In this document: piece after piece, positions 4,867 to 10,922 of the stretch
Position numbering within the stretch: the stretch's first letter is position 1
Layout: each line of letters begins with the position of its first letter
Assembly (NCBI GenBank): GCA_904419095.1
Contig: CAJFQT010000088.1
Span: 1 to 10,922 of the forward strand
DNA from: an uncultured Clostridia bacterium
GTDB taxonomy: Bacteria > Bacillota > Clostridia > TANB77 > CAG-508
DNA length: 10,922 bases
Direction of reading: 5' to 3'
The notes under the pieces: generated by a model
Told to the model about the DNA's origin: nothing
What the model saw: only the letters and a program-made list of their open reading frames with translations
The model's database searches: none
Made by a program: the position numbers and the translations under genes

Positions 4867-6516
4867 CTAAATTCCTTTTTCGAATCTGCTTTTTATTCTG
4901 TCTTTTCCTAATATTTGCATTATTTCGTACATATCTGGTGTGTTCGTTCTTCCTGTTAGTGCTACTCTTAGTACTGTGCTTACGTCTCCTACATGTGCTT
5001 TGTATTTTCCTGGGTTTGCTTTGAATTCTTTGACTTCTTTTGCATATCCCATTTCTCCTGCTAATTCTTTTATTTTGTCAAACCATGTTTGTTTGTCGTC
5101 GTTTTCATTATAGTATTTTTCTATGTATAGTTTTAGTATTTTTTCTATGCTTTCTTTGTCTGAGATTACTTGGTAGTTATATTCTTGTTTTTTGCTGTTA
5201 AACATCTCGTCATACATATATTCTATATTTTCTCTTACGTCTGACCATTTTGCTATGTCTTTTCTTGGTTTTTTGTTTCCTCTTTCTATTCCGAAAACTT
5301 TTAGGGCATATTCTTTGTCTTTTTTTAGAATTTCTGCTAGGTCTTTATCATAATTTTCTGCCCATTCAAGTGATTGGTTATATACTTCTTCTGCTGTGAA
5401 TTTTGATATTACTGTTTTTCCTACATCTAGTAATTTTACCATATCAAATAATGCTCCACTTACACTCATTTTGTTTATTTGTAATTCAAATTCGTCTATT
5501 GATGCGTCTTTGTTTGCTCTTCTCCAGTTTTCAAAGTTTGAATTTGCTATGTTTAATAGGTATTCGTTTACTGCTTCTTTTGGTATTCCCATTTCTACAT
5601 AGTATGATACTGCTGCTTCTGGGTCTTTTCTTTTACTTAGTTTTCTTTTGTTTCCATTGTCGTTTTTCATTATTGGTGCTATGTGTGCATATTTTGGTGC
5701 TTTGAATCCTAGTTCGTGAAATAGTTGTAAGTGTAATGGTACTGATGATAGCCATTCGTCTCCACGTATTACATGTGTTGTTCTCATTAGATGGTCGTCT
5801 ATTGCGTGTGCAAAATGATATGTTGGTAATCCATCTGCTTTTATTATTACTATGTCTTGATCATTTTCTGGAAAGTCAACATTTCCTTTTATTAGATCGT
5901 GATGTTTTATTTTTCTGTCTTCTCTTCCTGGTGATTTAAATCTTATTATGTATTTCTCTCCTGCTTCTATTTTTTTTGCCATTTCTTCTATGCTTAAATT
6001 CCTACATTTTGCCCATACTCCATAATATCCTGGTCTTATTTTTGCTGCTTCTTGTTTTTGTCTTATTTCTTCTATTTCTTCTGGTGAACAAAAGCATGGA
6101 TATGCTTTTCCTTGTTCTATTAAGTATTTTGCATAACTTTGATATATTTCTTTTCTCATTGATTGTTTGTATGGTCCATAGTTTCCTTTTGATTCTGTTT
6201 CATCTATCATTCCTTCGTCAGGGTTTAGTCCAAATTTGTTTAGTGAGTTTATTATTTCCGCTGTTCCATTTTCTACTTGTCTTTTTTGGTCTGTATCTTC
6301 TATTCTTATAAAGAATACTCCGTCTGTTTGTTTTGCAATTTTTTTGGCTATTAGTCCTTGATATAGTCCTCCTATGTGTATAAATCCTGTTGGACTTGGT
6401 GCAATTCTTGTTACTATTGCTCCTTCTTTTAAGTTTCTTTCTGGATATTTTTCTTCATAATAGTTTATTTCTTTCGCTTCTGGAAATATTAAATTTGCTA
6501 AATCTTTGTAATCCAT
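4867..6516 (-). CDS. gltX: Glutamyl-tRNA synthetase
   Basis: This 549-residue class I synthetase attaches glutamate to tRNA-Glu. The Rossmann-fold HIGH region is PSPTGFIHIGG at 40-50, RIEDTD (71-76) recognises glutamate, HVIRGDEWLSSVP (248-260) lines the active site and KRKLSKR (290-296) is the KMSKS loop. A YPCFCSPEE block (139-147) is the zinc-pearl region, with only the first Cys pair obvious. The remaining 250 residues form the helical anticodon-binding domains. About 35 residues precede the usual start and the total exceeds the common 480-500, matching the longer clostridial subtype. Whether it also charges tRNA-Gln (non-discriminating) cannot be read directly; no gatCAB genes are in view. 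AGGAG (6526-6530) lies nine bases before the ATG, and its own promoter is at 6552-6580. No T-box fits in the short leader. Confidence 0.97.
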   Translation of the reverse strand: MDYKDLANLIFPEAKEINYYEEKYPERNLKEGAIVTRIAPSPTGFIHIGGLYQGLIAKKIAKQTDGVFFIRIEDTDQKRQVENGTAEIINSLNKFGLNPDEGMIDETESKGNYGPYKQSMRKEIYQSYAKYLIEQGKAYPCFCSPEEIEEIRQKQEAAKIRPGYYGVWAKCRNLSIEEMAKKIEAGEKYIIRFKSPGREDRKIKHHDLIKGNVDFPENDQDIVIIKADGLPTYHFAHAIDDHLMRTTHVIRGDEWLSSVPLHLQLFHELGFKAPKYAHIAPIMKNDNGNKRKLSKRKDPEAAVSYYVEMGIPKEAVNEYLLNIANSNFENWRRANKDASIDEFELQINKMSVSGALFDMVKLLDVGKTVISKFTAEEVYNQSLEWAENYDKDLAEILKKDKEYALKVFGIERGNKKPRKDIAKWSDVRENIEYMYDEMFNSKKQEYNYQVISDKESIEKILKLYIEKYYNENDDKQTWFDKIKELAGEMGYAKEVKEFKANPGKYKAHVGDVSTVLRVALTGRTNTPDMYEIMQILGKDRIKSRFEKGI

Positions 6517-6551
6517 ATTTTTTCGCTCCTATCTTTTTTATTGATGTTATT

Positions 6552-6580
6552 ATTATACTATATATTTTGGCTTTATACAA
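6552..6580 (-). promoter_or_regulatory. Promoter for gltX
   Basis: On the minus strand TTGTAT (6575-6580) and a perfect TATAAT (6552-6557) are 17 bases apart. The predicted start near 6545 gives a leader of about 30 nt. Confidence 0.7.
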
Positions 6581-6591
6581 TACTTTTTCTA

Positions 6592-6620
6592 TTGCTATTC
6601 TTTGTTAATTATGTTATAAT
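6592..6620 (+). promoter_or_regulatory. Promoter for the 78-residue membrane protein gene
   Basis: TTGCTA (6592-6597) and a perfect TATAAT (6615-6620) are 17 bases apart. It is back to back with the gltX promoter, only 11 bases separating the two -35 boxes. Confidence 0.7.
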
Positions 6621-6671
6621 TTTTATGTAACTTTTGTATATTTTCAGCTATGTATAGCAAAAAGGATTTTT

Positions 6672-6908
6672 ATGAGAATAATATATGTTATAATTTCTTC
6701 TTTAGGATTAATTTCATTTATAGTTTCTTGTTTTAAAAGATTTAAAAATGATATTTTAAGTGATTATTATTATACGACTATTGCTTTTTGTCTATTCTCA
6801 ATTTCAGCATCTATTATTCAAAATATTGATAGTTCTATAATATCTGCACTAATTACATTTTTTTATTTTTATAAATATAAGAAACTTATAAAAGAAGTAC
6901 GGAAATAG
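6672..6908 (+). CDS. Small hypothetical membrane protein
   Basis: This 78-residue protein is not recognised. It has three hydrophobic stretches: about 3-20, 34-50 and 53-67. They are separated by a basic loop (FKRFKND at 21-27) and a short NIDSS turn, and the C-terminus is strongly basic (KYKKLIKEVRK). By the positive-inside rule the loop and tail would face the cytosol. Support for expression comes from context: a perfect -10 promoter at 6592-6620, AAAGGA five bases before the ATG, and an intrinsic terminator whose left arm is formed by the final codons. It is the only plus-strand gene in the right half of the window and is monocistronic, divergent from gltX and convergent with rnj. Confidence 0.7.
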   Translation: MRIIYVIISSLGLISFIVSCFKRFKNDILSDYYYTTIAFCLFSISASIIQNIDSSIISALITFFYFYKYKKLIKEVRK

Positions 6909-6925
6909 TCGTACTTCTTTTATTT
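6890..6925. terminator. Intrinsic terminator overlapping the end of the preceding CDS
   Basis: AAAAGAAGTACG (6890-6901) pairs perfectly with CGTACTTCTTTT (6910-6921) around an 8-base loop that contains the stop codon TAG. T-rich sequence follows on the plus strand. The flanking A-tract lets it act for minus-strand transcripts coming from rnj as well. Confidence 0.85.
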
Positions 6926-6978
6926 TATAGAGAAAATCGAATTTTAGATTGATCATATATGGATTTTCTGTATATAAC

Positions 6979-7041
6979 AAGAAAAGTTATCGATGAAAGG
7001 ACTTACGTGAGCTACGCTGATGTAGCTTTGCTACTTTTCTT
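6979..7041 (-). other. Structured 3' region of rnj with competing hairpins
   Basis: AAGAAAAGT (6979-6987) pairs with ACTTTTCTT (7033-7041), enclosing a 45-base segment. Inside, GTAGC at 7022-7026 can pair either with GCTAC at 7011-7015 or with GCTAC at 7030-7034, which are mutually exclusive hairpins; the second also uses two bases of the outer stem. It begins ten bases past the rnj stop codon on the minus strand. A second inverted pair, AGAAAATC 6931-6938 with GATTTTCT 6962-6969, lies beyond it. It may be an rnj terminator or 3' stabiliser. Confidence 0.5.
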
Positions 7042-7050
7042 ATATTTTCA

Positions 7051-9045
7051 TTATACTTCCATAATAATTGGTATAATCATTGGATTTCTTTTTGTTTTCA
7101 TGAAGATATAATCCTTTAAGTTTTCTCTTACTGTTGATTTTATTGTTGCCCAGTCACGAATTTCTCTTTCTTCGCATTTTCTGATTTCATGTCTTACTAC
7201 TGATTTTACATCATCCATTAATGTTTCTGATTCTTTTACATATACAAATCCTCTTGAAATTACATCTGGTCCAGCTACTACTTGTCCTGAGTTTGAGTCC
7301 ATTGTTAATACTATTATAATTAGTCCGTCTTGTGATAGATGTTGTCTATCTCTTAATACTACATTTCCAACATCTCCTATTCCTAATCCATCTACAAGTA
7401 CTCTTCCGCTTTGAACTGAACCTGTGAATTTGGCTTCGTTTTCATCTATTTCAAGAACTCGTCCATTTGACATTAAAATTATATTTTTTTGTTCTATTCC
7501 CATACTTGCTGCTGTTTCTGCATGTGCCATTAGTTGTCTATATTCTCCGTGTACTGGAATAAAGTATTTTGGTTTTGCAAGTGCTATCATTAGTTTTTGT
7601 TCTTCTTGGCATGCGTGCCCTGATACGTGAACATCTGCTAAAGCACTGTATACTACTTCTGCTCCTATTTGCATTAAGTCATCTATTACTTTTGATACAA
7701 ATTTTTCGTTTCCTGGTATTGGATTTGCTGATATTATTACTAAGTCATTTTGTGTTATTTTTACTTTTCTGTGGTCTCCTGCTGCCATTCTTGTTAGTGC
7801 TGACATTGGTTCTCCTTGACTTCCTGTTGTTATTATTACTAGTTGCTCGTCATTATATGTTCCTATCATATCTATATCTATGAATAGGTCTTCTGGACAT
7901 TCAATATATCCTAATTCTCTTGCTGTTGTTATCATATTTATCATACTTCTACCACATACTGCAATTTTTCTTCCATATTTTACTGCTGCATTTACTATTT
8001 GTTGTACTCTGTGTACATTTGATGCAAATGTTGCTACTACTATTCTTTTTGTGCAATGTATAAATAGTTTGTCAAATACTTCTCCTACTGAGCTTTCAGA
8101 CATTGTAAATCCTTTTCTTTCTGCATTTGTACTGTCTGACATTAATGCTAAAATTCCTTGGTTTCCAAGTTCTGCTACTCTTCCTAAGTCCATCATTTTT
8201 CCATCTATTGGTGTATAGTCCATTTTAAAGTCACCTGTATGAAGTATTGTTCCTACTGGTGTTGTTATTGCAAGCATTACTGAGTCTGGTATACTGTGTG
8301 TACTTCTTATAAATTCTACTTTAAAGTTTTTTCCAAATGATAGTGTTTGCCCCTGTGATACTTCTACTAGTTTTGTACTTCTTAATAATTTATGTTCTTC
8401 TAGTTTATTTTTTATTAATCCTACTGCAAGTCTTGGTGCATATATTGGTATGTTTATTTGTTTTAATAAATATGGTATTCCTCCTATATGGTCTTCGTGT
8501 CCATGTGTTATTACTAGTCCTTTTATTTTTTCTTGATTTTTTACTAAATATGAAATGTCTGGTATTACTAAGTCTATTCCTAGCATGTCGTCCTCTGGGA
8601 ATGATAGTCCACAGTCTACGACTAGTATTTCGTCTTCATATTCAAATGCTGTTATGTTTTTTCCTACTTCATGAAGTCCACCTAGTGGAATTATTTTAAG
8701 TTTTGATTTTTTGAATATGTTTTTTTCTTTTGTATTCTTTTTCTTTTCTTCTTTTAAATTCATTATATTTTCTTCATTTTTTGTATTTGCTATCTTTTTC
8801 TTTGTTGGTGTTTTTCTTGTTTTCTTTTCTCCTTTTAGATTTTTTTCCTCTTTTTGATAGTTTGTTTTCTTTGCTTTTTTTGTATTTTTAGTACTATCTA
8901 AAATTTCTACCCTTTTGTTGTGTTCAGATTTCATATTAACTCTTTTCTCTTGTTTTATGAAATTTGTTTGTTTTTTTGCTCTTTCTTTACTATTTTTTAA
9001 TAGTGTTTTTCTTTCTTCTTGTCCGTTATTATTTTCTTGTGACAT
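7051..9045 (-). CDS. rnj: Ribonuclease J with Lys-rich N-terminal extension
   Basis: This 664-residue metallo-beta-lactamase/beta-CASP nuclease has 5'-to-3' exonuclease and endonuclease activity in mRNA decay and rRNA maturation. The conserved core starts at about residue 116 (LKIIPLGGLHEVGKN) and is about 549 residues, the normal family size. The two-metal site is visible as HGHEDH (181-186), H250 in STHS and D272 in HTGDFK. Beta-CASP motifs include SDSTNAER (303-310), VSGHA (474-478) and PVHGEYR (497-503). Residues 1-115 are low-complexity, with 33 Lys and 5 Arg, and likely disordered. The long start is well supported: GGGAGG lies just before the ATG at 9045, and internal ATGs at codons 38 and 95 have no comparable site. 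Upstream is a roughly 480-bp gap with two possible promoters. Only one RNase J is in view, so J1 and J2 cannot be told apart. Confidence 0.96.
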   Translation of the reverse strand: MSQENNNGQEERKTLLKNSKERAKKQTNFIKQEKRVNMKSEHNKRVEILDSTKNTKKAKKTNYQKEEKNLKGEKKTRKTPTKKKIANTKNEENIMNLKEEKKKNTKEKNIFKKSKLKIIPLGGLHEVGKNITAFEYEDEILVVDCGLSFPEDDMLGIDLVIPDISYLVKNQEKIKGLVITHGHEDHIGGIPYLLKQINIPIYAPRLAVGLIKNKLEEHKLLRSTKLVEVSQGQTLSFGKNFKVEFIRSTHSIPDSVMLAITTPVGTILHTGDFKMDYTPIDGKMMDLGRVAELGNQGILALMSDSTNAERKGFTMSESSVGEVFDKLFIHCTKRIVVATFASNVHRVQQIVNAAVKYGRKIAVCGRSMINMITTARELGYIECPEDLFIDIDMIGTYNDEQLVIITTGSQGEPMSALTRMAAGDHRKVKITQNDLVIISANPIPGNEKFVSKVIDDLMQIGAEVVYSALADVHVSGHACQEEQKLMIALAKPKYFIPVHGEYRQLMAHAETAASMGIEQKNIILMSNGRVLEIDENEAKFTGSVQSGRVLVDGLGIGDVGNVVLRDRQHLSQDGLIIIVLTMDSNSGQVVAGPDVISRGFVYVKESETLMDDVKSVVRHEIRKCEEREIRDWATIKSTVRENLKDYIFMKTKRNPMIIPIIMEV

Positions 9046-9095
9046 AATATTCCTCCCTTATTATTTATTGATTTTTTATTCTAAATAAGAGTGGA

Positions 9096-9123
9096 AATAT
9101 AAAGCTTTTGATTTAATTTTCAA
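9096..9123 (-). promoter_or_regulatory. Possible proximal promoter for rnj
   Basis: On the minus strand TTGAAA (9118-9123) and TATATT (9096-9101) are 16 bases apart. It would give a leader of about 45 nt. In such AT-rich sequence this match is moderate only. Confidence 0.4.
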
Positions 9124-9153
9124 TAATAAAATATTCTTCATTTTTTCCATAGG

Positions 9154-9206
9154 TTAAAATATTTAGTTCATTAAAAACTAAATATTTTAATTAATTATAT
9201 AATTAA
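9154..9206. other. Two adjacent AT palindromes in the rnj leader region
   Basis: TTAAAATATTTAGTT (9154-9168) and AACTAAATATTTTAA (9176-9190) form a perfect 15-bp hairpin with a 7-base loop. Immediately after it, 9191-9206 is a perfect 16-bp palindrome (TTAATTAT and its complement). No T-tract follows the hairpin on the minus strand. Both would lie within the leader made from the distal promoter at 9427-9455. A 7-bp hairpin (9343-9360, GTATATC/GATATAC) lies further upstream. No credible coding sequence was seen in 9046-9526. Confidence 0.6.
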
Positions 9207-9426
9207 TTTTTACTCCATTTTTCTCTAATTTAATTTTTATTCATTTGTACAAAATCTCATCTCTTTAATTAAATCTTTTTTTCTCCGTTCATTTTATATA
9301 ACTCTTTTTATAAATTTCATAACTAAATCATTTTACTTTATTGTATATCCTTTGATATACTTATTTCCGCTTCTTATTTGGTTATTATAAAATCTCTTTT
9401 TTGCTTTATTGCAAACATTGATATGA

Positions 9427-9455
9427 ATTATAACATATATTGGAAGAAAAGTCAA
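9427..9455 (-). promoter_or_regulatory. Strong distal promoter pointing to rnj
   Basis: On the minus strand TTGACT (9450-9455) and a perfect TATAAT (9427-9432) are 17 bases apart, and the -10 is extended (TGTTATAAT). Transcription would begin near 9420, about 375 bases before the rnj start codon. It therefore makes either a long rnj leader or a separate small RNA. Confidence 0.7.
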
Positions 9456-9526
9456 ATGGTAATTTTTTACAATTCTTTTGTTTTCATATTATATAATTTG
9501 AAAAATATAATTTTGTTATTCCTTTA

Positions 9527-10922
9527 TTATTGCCAACTCAATATTGGATATCCATTATTTATATTATTTGTATCTTGTTTCCAGATGCCTTCGATTTCAT
9601 GATTTAATAGATTCACAAATTCGCTATTTTTCATTTCTTTTTCTGTTTTTATTATTCCTGCTTGTCCTCCTACATTAGTAAAATTATCTTGAATTATGTA
9701 ATAGCAATTGGTTACATTTGAGTTACTACTTAAAGAACTTATACCACCAATAGATAAATTTCCTTTGCTATTACCTACAATATTTCCAACATTATAGCAA
9801 TTTATGATTTTAGAATTTCCTGTTCCACTTATTCCAGCTATAGATACAATACCTCCATTAGTAGTCACTTCAATATTTCCTTTATTATAACAATTTAATG
9901 TCTCTGATATTGTATTGCCTACAACACCTCCTACTTGAAGTACAAATTCCTGATTTCCACTTTCTGATATTTTTATTGTTATATTTCCTAAATTAAAACA
10001 TTCTTCTATGGTATTTTCACTGTAATTTGAAATTCCTCCAACAGCTACCACTGTTCTTTGTGATAATTGGCTTTCTGATATTAATTCAAAATTTCCTGCA
10101 TTAAAACATTTTTTTATAACACCTGTAGATCCATTAGCAATTCCTGCTAATGATGCACCATTTATATTTTCTGTCTTTATTTCTATATTGGCCAAATTAT
10201 AACTATCTTCAATTAGTCCCATACTATGTCCAGCTATACCTACTGCTGTTCCTACTCCTTCTATTGTAATATTTCCTGAAACTCCACAATTTTTAATTGT
10301 TGCATTACCCCTGTTTTGTCCGACTAATCCTCCTGTTAAACTGGCTCTTTCTTCATATCTTGTTATATTTACATCTACTAATTTTAAATTTTCTATATTT
10401 CCATAGTTTACTGCAAAAAATCCTATTTTACTATCCGTTTCATCTTTTTCATTTATATAAAGATTTTTTATTTGATTTTCTTGACCATCAAATGTACCTG
10501 AGAAACTATTTTTTCCCACTTCATCACTTCCAGTACCAATTGGTATATATCCCTCTCCTGATGTTAATAGTGTTTTTAATTCTCCATTATATCCATATTC
10601 TCCATAATCTGTCCTTAATGGATCTATATAGGATTTTGTTGAATTAAAGTCTAGACTTAATCCTAGTTTTACTGTTTTTCCTTCATAAGTGTTTCCATTT
10701 GTTACATCATATGCAAAAAATACTAAATCTTCTATACTATTTATTATATACGTATCTGTTCCTTCTATTTCTAATATTCCTGGATTTTCATCTGTTACTT
10801 GTTCTACTTCTATTCCATTTATGTATTCATTAATCAAATCTTCTGTTTTTGCTAAATCCGTTTTTTCATCTTTTTCTGCTTGCTCAGTCCTCTCCTTTGC
10901 TTCATTTGCTCTAATCAGTATT
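9527..10922 (-). CDS. GLUG-repeat surface protein with probable prepilin-like N-terminus (partial)
   Basis: The reading frame stays open to the window edge, so this is the C-terminal 464 residues of a longer protein. The apparent TTG start at 10837 is an internal codon. The first visible residues (ILIRANEAKERTEQAEKDEK) resemble the charged stretch that follows the hydrophobic helix of clostridial prepilin-like proteins; that helix itself is out of view. About residues 50-170 form a domain ending in FSGTFDGQ and IKNLYI. At least six degenerate GLUG-type repeats of roughly 40-50 residues follow, each with GG[IL].G and CYN.GNI-like strings, predicting a right-handed beta-helix. The end, NNGYPILSWQ, is a typical terminus for such proteins. 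It is probably extracellular or wall-associated; the ligand is unknown. No clear terminator lies downstream. Confidence 0.85.
   Translation of the reverse strand, partial: ILIRANEAKERTEQAEKDEKTDLAKTEDLINEYINGIEVEQVTDENPGILEIEGTDTYIINSIEDLVFFAYDVTNGNTYEGKTVKLGLSLDFNSTKSYIDPLRTDYGEYGYNGELKTLLTSGEGYIPIGTGSDEVGKNSFSGTFDGQENQIKNLYINEKDETDSKIGFFAVNYGNIENLKLVDVNITRYEERASLTGGLVGQNRGNATIKNCGVSGNITIEGVGTAVGIAGHSMGLIEDSYNLANIEIKTENINGASLAGIANGSTGVIKKCFNAGNFELISESQLSQRTVVAVGGISNYSENTIEECFNLGNITIKISESGNQEFVLQVGGVVGNTISETLNCYNKGNIEVTTNGGIVSIAGISGTGNSKIINCYNVGNIVGNSKGNLSIGGISSLSSNSNVTNCYYIIQDNFTNVGGQAGIIKTEKEMKNSEFVNLLNHEIEGIWKQDTNNINNGYPILSWQ

Noticed and set aside
5396..6311. Plus-strand Leu/Phe-rich ORFs opposite gltX
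   Set aside because: They are antisense shadows of a purine-rich coding strand; gltX has full-length motif support.
6517..6560. T-box leader for gltX or serS
   Set aside because: Predicted leaders are about 30-40 nt for both genes, far too short for a T-box, and no T-box core sequence was seen.
7424..8699. Plus-strand ORFs opposite rnj
   Set aside because: They are antisense shadows without start signals; the RNase J catalytic motifs fix the coding strand.
9378..9602. 74-residue plus-strand ORF in the rnj upstream gap
   Set aside because: It overlaps the end of the GLUG gene, has no ribosome binding site and reads as low-complexity AT-rich sequence.

Overview
The window is a very AT-rich piece of chromosome from a low-GC Gram-positive anaerobe. 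Strong AGGAG-type ribosome binding sites, the DUF1653, DUF951, EngB and RNase J set, and the roughly 550-residue glutamyl-tRNA synthetase all point to Bacillota, class Clostridia, plausibly an uncultured gut lineage. No genus can be assigned from sequence alone. No rRNA, tRNA, CRISPR array, transposase or phage gene was seen.

Layout. Bases 1-417 are non-coding and hold two fold-back elements: a 36-bp hairpin (2-101) and a 256-bp concentric inverted repeat (135-390) that looks like a mobile palindromic repeat or a structured RNA. Bases 418-1266 (minus) encode a small Na+/Ca2+-exchanger-type membrane protein. Bases 1382-3035 (plus) form a likely two-gene operon, DUF1653 protein then seryl-tRNA synthetase, driven by a near-consensus promoter with an operator-like dyad over its -10 box. 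Bases 3093-3493 hold a strong promoter, an unrecognised ORF with a doubtful start and a terminator. engB follows (3595-4182) and ends at a bidirectional terminator shared with the minus-strand genes to its right.

From 4238 to 6516 the minus strand carries gltX, a DUF951 protein and a cysteine-rich two-helix membrane peptide; a long perfect palindrome separates gltX from DUF951. Divergent promoters at 6552-6620 serve gltX leftward and a 78-residue membrane protein rightward. Ribonuclease J (7051-9045, minus) has a lysine-rich N-terminal extension, and upstream of it lies a roughly 480-bp gap with one strong and one weaker promoter pointing at it. The right edge (9527-10922, minus) is the C-terminal part of a GLUG-repeat surface protein whose visible N-terminal portion resembles the segment after a prepilin-like helix; its start is outside the window.

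The core theme is translation and RNA metabolism: two aminoacyl-tRNA synthetases, a ribosome-assembly GTPase and a 5'-exonuclease/endonuclease, with small conserved clostridial proteins between them and a surface protein at the edge. The parts not explained by standard annotation are the palindromic elements, the long RNase J leader region and the competing hairpins after RNase J.
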